Made by a program: the position numbers and the translations under genes
NCBI GenBank assembly: GCA_001897835.1
Contig: MKUN01000025.1
Location: forward strand, 21,930-85,929
Reading direction: 5' to 3'
Source: Bacteroidetes bacterium 46-16
Lineage (GTDB): Bacteria > Bacteroidota > Bacteroidia > Chitinophagales > Chitinophagaceae
Length of the DNA stretch: 64,000 bases
Notes under the pieces: generated by a model
The model's database searches: none
What the model was told of the DNA's origin: nothing
The model's input: only the letters and a program-made list of their open reading frames with translations
Part shown: positions 9,439 through 17,096 of the stretch, one piece after another
Numbering within the stretch: the stretch's first letter is position 1
Layout: every line of letters starts with the position of its first letter

Positions 9439-11148
9439 ATGAAAAAGTTTTACCTGTCTCTTATGACACTTATCCTGCTCACAATTTGCTTTGCAGAAAC
9501 TAATGCTCAATACCTCATAAGCTCAACAAGTATCACAAATTCGCTCGACAGTTCTTGCCATGGCCCAACTGCTATAGTGCATACCAATATGTATAGTGTG
9601 GGCCAAACGGTAGAGAATTCATGGGGCGATGGCAGCCACGATACCGTCACCGTTAATAACCAAAGCGGGATGGGCCATATGGGCAAGCAGCATATCTATA
9701 CATCTGCAGGTACTTATACCATAAAACATGTCTTGTTGTATAATAATCAACGTGTAGACTCGGCTATCCAAAGCTATTTCTATCAATTTTGCAAAACTGT
9801 ATTTATCGGCACCTACAATGACGTAAATAATAATTGCATTTACGATACACTTACTGAAAAAACCAACCGGATAGCACTAACACTTGAAGTAGATTCAAAT
9901 AACGTGGCTATAGATACAGTAGACATTCTTGACGGGCTCTATTATACCTTAAAAGGATTCCCTGGCACCATCTATAAATTCAAGGTGATCGATGCACCCC
10001 AGGGTGTACAAGTTACCTGTCCTGCAAACCAAACCATAAGCGATACAATCGCACAGTTTCTTGTAAACGATTATATGCCTAAATCATTTGGCATAAATTG
10101 CACGGCTGTGCCCGGTTTTGACCTGGCTGAGCATGTGAGCGGCCGTGCGGGACTCGACTTTCACAGGCCTAAAATAACAATTACCAACAGTAACTGTAAT
10201 GTACAAAATCCGACTCTAACGATGCACTACAGTCCAAAGTATTCATTTGTTTCAAGTAGCCCGGCACCAGCAAGTAATACCGGGCAAACCTTAACATGGA
10301 ACCTGAATAATATCTCGATGATCAACCAAGCCCAGGTCTATACATCTTTTGTGCTTTCAGGTCCGGCCACAGCAGGTGATACAATACATACTACCTATTA
10401 CCTTACTCCAACAACAGGGGATATCGATACTACTAACAATATGGTAATAATAATAGACACTATACACCAATCCTGCGACCCCAACCACAAAGAAGTTTTA
10501 CCCGAAGGTGATATCCTGGCAGGTACCACCCTAAGGTATGTGATCGAATTTGAGAACGTAGGCAATGCCCCCGCCCAGAACATCCACATACTGGATACAC
10601 TTTCAAACAATGTGATCCTTGGTAGCCTGAAGATATTATCATCTACACACAAAGTGTATTATACAAAATTGGAAGATGGATTAGGCCATTCTATCGCAAA
10701 ATTTGACTTCCCTGCCATTAACCTTCCGGACACCTCTCACCATGACTCATGTAGCGGGAATGTTATCTATACCATACAAACCAAACCAGGCCTGCCAGAT
10801 GGAACTTATATCACCAACAGGGCAGGTATTTACTTTGACTTCAATGACGTCGTCATGACTAACGAAGCTACCAACGTGATCGGCATACCCCAAAGCGTAA
10901 ATACCCTGAGCAACGTTACACATACAAACCTCTATCCAAACCCCGTTGCCGATATCCTCACCATTAATACCGATGCGACGGTTTACAACTCAGTGGAAAT
11001 AAGCAACACCATCGGCCAGCTAATGCTGCAACAAAATATAAAGCAAAATGAGACCAAAGTGAATGTAAAGACTTTGCCTGCGGGCATTTACTTTGCTACG
11101 CTTAAAGGTGAGGGCGGCAGCAAAACCATCAAATTCGAGAAACTTTAG
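9439..11148 (+). CDS. T9SS type A-secreted protein with PKD-like and DUF11-like domains (paralog 2)
   Basis: A 569-residue secreted protein that aligns with its upstream neighbour along its full length. It has a signal peptide MKKFYLSLMTLILLTIC, cleaved near TNAQ, and a PKD-like strand pair (SWGDGSHDTVTV, SAGTYTIKHVLL). An SdrD-like segment begins YNDVNNNCIYD, and a DUF11-like repeat begins DPNHKEVLPEGD. The type A sorting domain contains LYPNPVADIL and ends with TIKFEKL, the same final seven residues as the neighbour. The last 20 or so residues of the two sorting domains are nearly the same while the N-terminal halves have drifted. This points to a tandem duplication with divergence of the exposed part. 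Function beyond export is unknown. Confidence 0.82.
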   Translation: MKKFYLSLMTLILLTICFAETNAQYLISSTSITNSLDSSCHGPTAIVHTNMYSVGQTVENSWGDGSHDTVTVNNQSGMGHMGKQHIYTSAGTYTIKHVLLYNNQRVDSAIQSYFYQFCKTVFIGTYNDVNNNCIYDTLTEKTNRIALTLEVDSNNVAIDTVDILDGLYYTLKGFPGTIYKFKVIDAPQGVQVTCPANQTISDTIAQFLVNDYMPKSFGINCTAVPGFDLAEHVSGRAGLDFHRPKITITNSNCNVQNPTLTMHYSPKYSFVSSSPAPASNTGQTLTWNLNNISMINQAQVYTSFVLSGPATAGDTIHTTYYLTPTTGDIDTTNNMVIIIDTIHQSCDPNHKEVLPEGDILAGTTLRYVIEFENVGNAPAQNIHILDTLSNNVILGSLKILSSTHKVYYTKLEDGLGHSIAKFDFPAINLPDTSHHDSCSGNVIYTIQTKPGLPDGTYITNRAGIYFDFNDVVMTNEATNVIGIPQSVNTLSNVTHTNLYPNPVADILTINTDATVYNSVEISNTIGQLMLQQNIKQNETKVNVKTLPAGIYFATLKGEGGSKTIKFEKL

Positions 11149-11170
11149 TCAATACGGTCATCCTAAATGC

Positions 11171-11199
11171 ATAAGGGCTGCGCATGGCGCAGCCCTTAT
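11171..11199. terminator. Bidirectional terminator between T9SS paralog 2 and fabD
   Basis: A long stem ATAAGGGCTGCGC / GCGCAGCCCTTAT with an ATG loop lies between the convergent stops at 11148 and 11221. Confidence 0.85.
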
Positions 11200-11220
11200 T
11201 ATTATCATACAATACTTCTC

Positions 11221-12102
11221 TTAGTTGATACCATCCACAACTACATCCTTCGCTATCTTTTTTACCAGGCCCTGCAATACTGTTCCGGGGCCTACTTCGG
11301 TAAATTGTGTAACGCCATTACGGACCATGTGCTCCACACTCTGTGTCCAGCGCACGGGTGAGGTAAGCTGGTTGATGAGATTTTGCCTGATCATATGCGG
11401 ATCTATATAAGGATTAGCATCTACGTTCTGGTACACAGGACAAGTGGGATTGCTGAAATGCGTAGCCTCTATAGCCGCGGCCAGTTCTTCTTTAGCAGGT
11501 TCCATCAATGGTGAATGGAAAGCGCCACCGACAGGCAGCACCAGGGCGCGCTTGGCACCTGCCGCCTTCAGCAGCTCACATGCTTTATTGATACCGGCAA
11601 TACTGCCGCTGATCACCAACTGGCCAGGGCTGTTGTAATTGGCCGGCACTACAACTTCATCACTTATGCCGCTTAGTATCTCTTCTATTTTGGCATCTTT
11701 CATACCCAGCACCGCCGCCATAGTTGAGGGGTTTATCTCGCAGGCTTTCTGCATGGCCTGCGCACGTTTTGATACCAGCCGCAGCCCGTCCTCGAACGAT
11801 AATACCTTGTTCGCCACCAGTGCCGAGAGCTCACCCAGTGAGTGACCTGCCACCACATCGGGAATAAGACCGGGCGTAGTATTGAAGAGGATGACCGAGT
11901 GCAGGAATACCGCAGGCTGGGTCACTTTGGTCTGTTTCAGGTCCTCATCACTGCCACCGAACATAATATCGGTAATGCGGAAACCCAATATCTCGTTGGC
12001 CTGTTCAAAATATTCCTTTGCCAGTGAGCTCTGTTCGTAAAGGTTCTTGCCCATTCCCGAAAACTGGGCGCCCTGCCCCGGGAATATATATGCATGCTTC
12101 AT
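11221..12102 (-). CDS. fabD: Malonyl-CoA:acyl-carrier-protein transacylase
   Basis: A 293-residue FabD that moves malonyl from CoA to ACP to feed fatty-acid elongation in the cytosol. The N-terminus YIFPGQGAQFSGMG is the family signature. The nucleophile elbow GHSLGE places the active serine at residue 88. The substrate-carboxylate arginine is in SKRAQAM (about residue 113), and the catalytic histidine is in GGAFHSPLM (His196). Length and motif order are normal. It stands alone here rather than in a fab cluster. The start was chosen because the conserved KHAYIFPGQG begins at residue 2. Confidence 0.95.
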   Translation of the reverse strand: MKHAYIFPGQGAQFSGMGKNLYEQSSLAKEYFEQANEILGFRITDIMFGGSDEDLKQTKVTQPAVFLHSVILFNTTPGLIPDVVAGHSLGELSALVANKVLSFEDGLRLVSKRAQAMQKACEINPSTMAAVLGMKDAKIEEILSGISDEVVVPANYNSPGQLVISGSIAGINKACELLKAAGAKRALVLPVGGAFHSPLMEPAKEELAAAIEATHFSNPTCPVYQNVDANPYIDPHMIRQNLINQLTSPVRWTQSVEHMVRNGVTQFTEVGPGTVLQGLVKKIAKDVVVDGIN

Positions 12103-12206
12103 AAATGTATTTTTACGGGGCTAAAATAAAGCCTATTGCCTGATCGGCAAATATTTTCCTTATAGCCATATTGATATTAGGATATTTACCCTCGGCCGGG
12201 CTAGCT

Positions 12207-12215
12207 TATCTTTGC
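12207..12215 (+). promoter_or_regulatory. -7 promoter box of the YtxJ-like gene
   Basis: TATCTTTGC is an exact TAnnTTTG box that ends three bases before the ATG at 12219. The transcript would therefore have almost no leader. It also supports 12219 over the in-frame upstream ATG at 12171. Confidence 0.6.
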
Positions 12216-12218
12216 AGC

Positions 12219-12548
12219 ATGAATTGGACAGAACTGACCGAAGAAGCCCAGTTAGACAAGATAAAACAGGAAAGCGCCCAACAAGCCGTAGTGATCTTTA
12301 AACACAGCACCCGCTGCTCCATAAGCAGCATGGCCAAAATGAGGCTGGAGCGTGAGCAGGCCCCGGCCGATATAAAATTCTATTACCTGGACCTTATAAA
12401 GTACAGGGCTATCTCCAATAAGATAGCCGAGCTGTTCTCGGTATGGCATGAATCGCCCCAGGTATTGCTGATAAAGAACGGCGAATGCATCTATGATGAG
12501 AGCCATAATGGCATCAGCATGCAGGACATACAGGAACAGGCGGCCTGA
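12219..12548 (+). CDS. ytxJ: Bacillithiol-system monothiol redox protein, YtxJ-like
   Basis: A 109-residue thioredoxin-fold protein of the YtxJ family, proposed to act as a monothiol bacilliredoxin in low-GC Gram-positives and Bacteroidota. The active-site region is FKHSTRCSISS, with a single cysteine at residue 33 and serine where a dithiol protein has its second cysteine. The cis-proline region is HESPQVLLIKNG. The start at 12219 begins MNWTELTE; the longer in-frame ATG at 12171 lies upstream of the apparent promoter box. Its stop codon abuts the stop of the convergent MATE gene (12548/12549), with no space for a separate terminator. The bacillithiol role is inferred from the family name; no bsh genes are in the window. 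Confidence 0.82.
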   Translation: MNWTELTEEAQLDKIKQESAQQAVVIFKHSTRCSISSMAKMRLEREQAPADIKFYYLDLIKYRAISNKIAELFSVWHESPQVLLIKNGECIYDESHNGISMQDIQEQAA

Positions 12549-13880
12549 TCAGATCACCTTCCCCTTCCAGCGGCCGCTCCTCAGGTATATGAATGAGGCA
12601 ATGAACAGGCTGCTCCAATACACGAACTCAGACACCCAGGCCCATTGCAGCGAACTATGCCCCCGCTCTATTACCAGGTAGCAGTAGGTAAGGTAGGTGC
12701 ATACACAGGCTATTTCCACAAACAGGTTAACCAATGTATTGCCTGTGCCCACCACACCGTTAAATGCCACAGTAGATATAGACATGATGAGCGTAGCCAG
12801 CACTATGATCCTGAGGCTGGGCACAGCAAAATTCACAAGCGCTTCATCGGTACTGTAAAGGCGCAGGAAGGGGTGTGCGAATACCAGCAACAGCAGGCAC
12901 AATACCGCTGTAAAGCCCAGGCTAAGTTTAGCCACTTTGATGATGGTGCCGATGACACGGCTTTGTTTGCCCTGCCCGATCACATTACTCACAATAGTAT
13001 TGCAGGTAGCGGCAAATGCCCAGGTGACCACACCCACGATACCGAATATGCTGCGCAGTATTTGCGATGCGGCAAGTTGCTGCCGCCCCAGGTGCTCCAC
13101 AAAAATGAAAAATACCTGCCAGCCCCCTATGCTGAACAAGAACTGTATGATGAGCGGCGAGGCCACCTTCAGCGTGCGGCGTGACAATTTGAAATCGAAA
13201 CGGGCATATTGCTGTATAGGATAACGTTCATAAAGCCGTTTGAAGTAGAATATGCCGTACATCGTGGCACATGCGGTGAACTCACCGATGATGGATGCTA
13301 CAGCTGCACCCGCCAGGCCCCACTCGGGGAAACCGAAATGGCCGAATATCAGTGCATAATCGAAAAAGATATTCACAATAGCCCCCGCCACCGATCCATA
13401 GATAAGGTAGCGTGTCTGGTGTATGGAAATGAAAAAAGAATTGGCGATCTGGCTCAGCATCAGGAAAGGCAGTCCCCAGACCCTGAGGTATAGAAAATTG
13501 ATGGTGAGCTCTATATTATCGCTATCGTGCAGGCTGAGCCCGAAAATGATGGGTGTAGCCCATAGCGATAGCATCATAAGGCCCAGCGCGAACATGCCTG
13601 AAAGCATGATACCGTTGATGAACACACGCGCAAGTCCCCTGTCATCATCCTCACCGGCCCTGCGGGCCATCTGCACCTGCATGCCGCTGCTGAGCCCGTA
13701 GCCTATCATGGAAATGATGAGGTAAAAAATGCCGCTCACACCATTGACCCCCAGTTCCCGTTCACCAAAGCGCCCCAGGAAGGCCGTATTGGTCAAGAAG
13801 CTTATCTGCGGCACCAATATGGCAAGGGATATAGGCGCCGCCAATTTTATAATATCTCTATTTGTAACCGCTACGCGCAC
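12549..13880 (-). CDS. MATE family efflux transporter
   Basis: A 443-residue inner-membrane protein with about twelve hydrophobic segments in two homologous halves, as expected of the multidrug and toxic-compound extrusion family. Recognisable family stretches are APISLAILVPQISFLTNTAFLGRFGE in helix 1 (here cited by its pieces LTNTAFLGRFG), GLSSGMQVQMARRAGE in helix 2, and WAFAATCNTIVSNVIGQGK opening the second half. Such pumps exchange Na+ or H+ for cationic compounds; the substrate cannot be read from sequence. The start is GTG at 13880, just before RVAVTNRDIIKLAAPI. It is divergent from DUF3822 and convergent, stop to stop, with the YtxJ-like gene. Confidence 0.9.
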   Translation of the reverse strand: MRVAVTNRDIIKLAAPISLAILVPQISFLTNTAFLGRFGERELGVNGVSGIFYLIISMIGYGLSSGMQVQMARRAGEDDDRGLARVFINGIMLSGMFALGLMMLSLWATPIIFGLSLHDSDNIELTINFLYLRVWGLPFLMLSQIANSFFISIHQTRYLIYGSVAGAIVNIFFDYALIFGHFGFPEWGLAGAAVASIIGEFTACATMYGIFYFKRLYERYPIQQYARFDFKLSRRTLKVASPLIIQFLFSIGGWQVFFIFVEHLGRQQLAASQILRSIFGIVGVVTWAFAATCNTIVSNVIGQGKQSRVIGTIIKVAKLSLGFTAVLCLLLLVFAHPFLRLYSTDEALVNFAVPSLRIIVLATLIMSISTVAFNGVVGTGNTLVNLFVEIACVCTYLTYCYLVIERGHSSLQWAWVSEFVYWSSLFIASFIYLRSGRWKGKVI

Positions 13881-14028
13881 ACCTGTTTATTATCCGGGCT
13901 GCAAGTTATATCATTCAGGCGGTCTTATGCTGTTTTTAATAAAATGAACTTATCCACCGCATGCCCCGCAAAACTTGAAGAGCATATGCGTGTATTGTCG
14001 CAAAATTATTCTATAATTGTGTGCGTAT

Positions 14029-14873
14029 CTATGACGGAGATAAGTAATACTAATCTGAGCCAGCAGGTCTATAATGTGCACGGTGGCGATTCCCTGTACA
14101 ACCAGGTATCGCGGGTCTTGTGCGTGCTTATGCCCAGGGCCCTTACTATTGCAGGATTCAGCGAGCATGGCGACCTGCTGATGATACGTTACAGCGACTA
14201 TCAAAAGAACCTCCCGGCCTGGATACTCGATTTTTTCGAGCACCAGTTCATCAATGAGCCCCTTCTTTCCGATCCGCATAAGGTCACTTCGGCCTTTATA
14301 GCGGGCGAGAAGGGCATGGTAGTACCCGATGTTTTATATAATGAGACTACGGCCGAGGAGTGGATGAAAAGTATATACTTTGTAGAAGGCAATGAGCTCA
14401 TCAGCAAACATCACCTGCGCGAGGATAAGGCCAACTATCTGTATGCATGGCCCGGCACGATCAAAAGTCTTATGACCCGGTATTTTGCCAATGCGCGCAT
14501 ATTGCCTTTTGCCGCTTACCAGTTTTACAAACCCTATAAATCAGAATGCTCCCTGCAATGCTGCATTACAGGCGAGCATGTATATGGCACATTGTACAAC
14601 AACCGCATGCTGCACTGGCACCAGGTGTTCCCTTACGACACACCTGAAGATATTGCCTACCACATAAGACTGCTCTGCCAGCAAAACGATATAGATCCCC
14701 AGCGTATGGGCTTGCAATGTACCATGACCAATAAAGGGCTGGCAGGGGTAGTCAATGAACTGGCACAATTTTTCCCCGACCTGAAGGACGGCACAGGTAA
14801 TGTAGGCACCAACGACCGCAACTGGACGGGCACTATTTACTTGTTACAACAGCTTTACGCATGCGCATTGTAG
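14029..14873 (+). CDS. DUF3822 family protein
   Basis: A protein of about 280 residues recognised as DUF3822, a family restricted to Bacteroidota and usually found directly before rsmD. It is thought to have an actin-like ATPase fold but has no known activity. Visible landmarks are TIAGFSEHGDLLMIRYSDYQ near the N-terminus and TIKSLMTRYFANARILPFAA in the middle. An in-frame ATG at 13944 exists. I prefer 14029 because the family similarity begins at ISNTNLSQQV and because TTG and a TATAATTGTG box lie just before this ATG. The end overlaps rsmD by 13 bases, implying translational coupling in a DUF3822-rsmD-coaD operon. Confidence 0.75.
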
Positions 14874-15406
14874 GCGGCACATTCAGCGGGCGCAGGTTTA
14901 GCCCGCCAACCAACACCCCCGCAAGACCCACTACCGATATTGCAAAAGAGGGCCTCTTCAACATCCTGTACAATATGATGGATATCGAAGGGGCCAGGAC
15001 ATGCGACATCTTCGGCGGCACAGGCAGCATAAGTTATGAACTGGCATCGAGGGGCGCGGGAGAACTGGTACTGGTGGAGCGCGACCAGGGTAATATCAAT
15101 TTCATAAAGAAAACAGCCAAAGAACTGGGCATCAGCGACAAGCTGCATATCATAAAAGGCGACGTGTTCAAATTCATGAAGCAGAACACCGAGCAATATG
15201 ATTTTATCTTTGCCGGGCCGCCTTATGCCCTGCAAAATATCGACCACCTGCCCATGCTGGTCTTCGAAAAGAATATGTTGGCGCCAAATGGTATATTTGT
15301 ACTGGAGCATACGCCCCGGAACGATTACCAGCACCATCCCCATTTTAAAAGGATGAAAAATTACGGCACTACTGTTTTTACATTCTTCACACAAGCAGCT
15401 GAGTAA
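14861..15406 (+). CDS. rsmD: 16S rRNA (guanine(966)-N(2))-methyltransferase RsmD, with altered DPPY motif
   Basis: A 181-residue SAM-dependent methyltransferase that modifies G966 of 16S rRNA in the assembled 30S subunit. The N-terminus MRIVGGTFSGRRF and RPTTDIAKEGLFNIL are family signatures. SAM-binding motif I is DIFGGTGSIS, and VERDQGN is the acidic ribose-binding loop. The catalytic motif IV, normally (D/N)PP(Y/F), reads AGPPY at residues 118-122, with glycine at 119 where the base-contacting aspartate is expected. This is a direct reading (GCC GGG CCG CCT TAT). It overlaps the end of the DUF3822 gene and is followed after three bases by coaD. The identity is firm; catalytic competence is less so. 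Confidence 0.88.
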   Translation: MRIVGGTFSGRRFSPPTNTPARPTTDIAKEGLFNILYNMMDIEGARTCDIFGGTGSISYELASRGAGELVLVERDQGNINFIKKTAKELGISDKLHIIKGDVFKFMKQNTEQYDFIFAGPPYALQNIDHLPMLVFEKNMLAPNGIFVLEHTPRNDYQHHPHFKRMKNYGTTVFTFFTQAAE

Positions 15407-15409
15407 CAC

Positions 15410-15868
15410 ATGCAACGTATCTGTTTATTTCCCGGCACTTTCGATCCCATAACCCTTGGGCATATCGACATTATTGAGCGGGCCGTTTCCCTGTTCGACA
15501 AACTGGTGATTGGCGTGGGCATCAACTCTTCCAAGCAGCCCATGTTCAGCATAGAGCAGCGCACGGAATGGTTCAAAGACATCTTTCAAAATGAACCGCG
15601 TATAGAAGTGGCAGGCTACGAGGGCCTCACCGTCAATTTCTGCAAAACGATAGGGGCCAATTATATTCTGAGAGGTATTCGCTACGTCAGCGACTTTGAA
15701 TACGAAAAGGCCATTGCTGATATGAACCGTATGCTGGAGCCGGGCATCGAAACCCTCTTCCTTACCTGTTCCCCGGATTATTCCACCATCTCATCCACAT
15801 TGGTACGCGACGTTATCCGCAATGGTGGCGATGTGAGCAAGTTCGTGCCCAAAGAAGTAAAGTTTTAA
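15410..15868 (+). CDS. coaD: Pantetheine-phosphate adenylyltransferase
   Basis: A 152-residue enzyme that adenylates 4'-phosphopantetheine in the penultimate step of coenzyme A synthesis. The nucleotidyltransferase signature is PGTFDPITLGHIDII at residues 8-22, with TxGH at 15-18. The second motif ISSTLVR is near residue 128, and the phosphopantetheine-contacting stretch is NYILRGIRYVSDFEYE. Length is typical for a hexameric CoaD. It starts three bases after the rsmD stop; this rsmD-coaD pairing is conserved across many bacteria. It ends two bases from the convergent YkvA-like gene. Confidence 0.96.
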   Translation: MQRICLFPGTFDPITLGHIDIIERAVSLFDKLVIGVGINSSKQPMFSIEQRTEWFKDIFQNEPRIEVAGYEGLTVNFCKTIGANYILRGIRYVSDFEYEKAIADMNRMLEPGIETLFLTCSPDYSTISSTLVRDVIRNGGDVSKFVPKEVKF

Positions 15869-15870
15869 GG

Positions 15871-16185
15871 TCAGCGCCTCCGCCCCATTGCTTTGTGCCT
15901 GTTGTACCGCTGTGTCTCAGCACCCAGGCGTTTAAGCAGCAGGTATAGCACAAGGCCATCATCTATCCAGCCCACAACAGGTATATAATCAGGCAGCAGA
16001 TCGAAGGGGACCACAACATAAATAAGACAAAACACGATGCCCCCTGTGGTGACAAGGGACATCCTGTAACGCCCTTTGAAGACGTCGCTGAGCATTTGCC
16101 ATAAAGTTCTGCGGCTTTGAAATAAATGTGCAAGATGTTTAACAAGCTTCACATGCCGCGCAGGTATAGATTTCGGCATATCCAA
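15871..16185 (-). CDS. YkvA/DUF1232 family small membrane protein
   Basis: A 104-residue protein with the DUF1232 signature (LIYVVVPFDLLPDYIPVVGWIDD in its two parts: a hydrophobic strand followed by PFDLLPD and GWIDDGLVL). Family members are small, partly membrane-embedded proteins of unknown function. The N-terminal 45 residues are basic and amphipathic (HVKLVKHLAHLFQSRRTLW). A second ATG two codons in (16179) is an equally good start. It stands alone, convergent with coaD. Confidence 0.82.
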   Translation of the reverse strand: MDMPKSIPARHVKLVKHLAHLFQSRRTLWQMLSDVFKGRYRMSLVTTGGIVFCLIYVVVPFDLLPDYIPVVGWIDDGLVLYLLLKRLGAETQRYNRHKAMGRRR

Positions 16186-16250
16186 TCAATTCTTTACTGC
16201 AAAAGTACCCCGCTTTATGTTGAGGTAATGTTAAACAAGGCTTGCCGATA

Positions 16251-17096
16251 TTACTTTAACAGGTAGTTCTTAGGTATCGAAAACGGGAACTCAAGTACCC
16301 GGTCAAAATCCATGTTGGTGTAGTTCATGTCCAGGAAATATTGCATCCCTGCATTCGACATGTTGATGGCCCGGCTGAATGCGAACAGGCGGTTATCGGC
16401 CATTACATAATTACCATACTGTATCATGGCCTGCGGGCCACCGGCCTTTTTATCACGAAACTGCTCACTGCGTATCGTGCTGTCGGTCTTATTATAGGTC
16501 ACCTGCTGTATGTAATCCGGGTTATCGGCCTGTATGGACCACGCACCGGGAAAGCTAATGGCGTCGGTCACATTGTTCGACTTACTGAGCACATTGCCCA
16601 CGATGATATTTTGCAATACCGTATAGTCCATTGGTGTTGGCAACAGGCTCTCAGCCTGTCTCATGGTCATCATCGTCACCGATTTTTCCAGGTAATTCAC
16701 CATCTTGAAACTATCCGGAGTTATATAGATGCGTGCCACCTGCACAATGCCTCCCAGTGCAGTTGCCGATACCCATATGACCTTGTCCTTCTGTATCCGG
16801 ATATTGGCCGTAAAGTCCTGCTTCTGGTCGCCCGACTCGTAATGCATACGTGCTTTGCCTGCAAAGGTCTTATAATCGATCTCACGGTTCCATATCGGCA
16901 GCAGGCTGTCTATCAGTTGTTGCTTCTCCGCAGTTATCTGTCCCGGTTTTATTGCTTTTGCAACTGTGTCCAATGGATGGTTCACGATAGAGGTATCCAC
17001 CTTCCTTTTCTTCTGTGTTGCTTTCTTACCCAGCCGGCAAGCCGGCAGGCAACATACTGATACCGCCAAAACAATTACCGCAAACACTTTATTCAT
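16251..17096 (-). CDS. DUF4292 lipoprotein
   Basis: A 281-residue protein of the DUF4292 family, specific to Bacteroidota and LolB/LolA-like in predicted fold. Started at 17096 it opens with a lipoprotein signal (MNKVFAVIVLAVSV, lipobox LPAC with the modified cysteine at residue 20). Starts further upstream would bury this signal and overlap the TPR gene. The body has alternating beta strands such as TFAGKARMHYESGDQKQDF and IWVSATALGGIVQVARIYIT. The start overlaps the last codons of the TPR gene by eight bases (ATGAATAA), indicating translational coupling. Role unknown; an envelope function with the TPR partner is inferred from this conserved pairing. Confidence 0.85.
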   Translation of the reverse strand: MNKVFAVIVLAVSVCCLPACRLGKKATQKKRKVDTSIVNHPLDTVAKAIKPGQITAEKQQLIDSLLPIWNREIDYKTFAGKARMHYESGDQKQDFTANIRIQKDKVIWVSATALGGIVQVARIYITPDSFKMVNYLEKSVTMMTMRQAESLLPTPMDYTVLQNIIVGNVLSKSNNVTDAISFPGAWSIQADNPDYIQQVTYNKTDSTIRSEQFRDKKAGGPQAMIQYGNYVMADNRLFAFSRAINMSNAGMQYFLDMNYTNMDFDRVLEFPFSIPKNYLLK

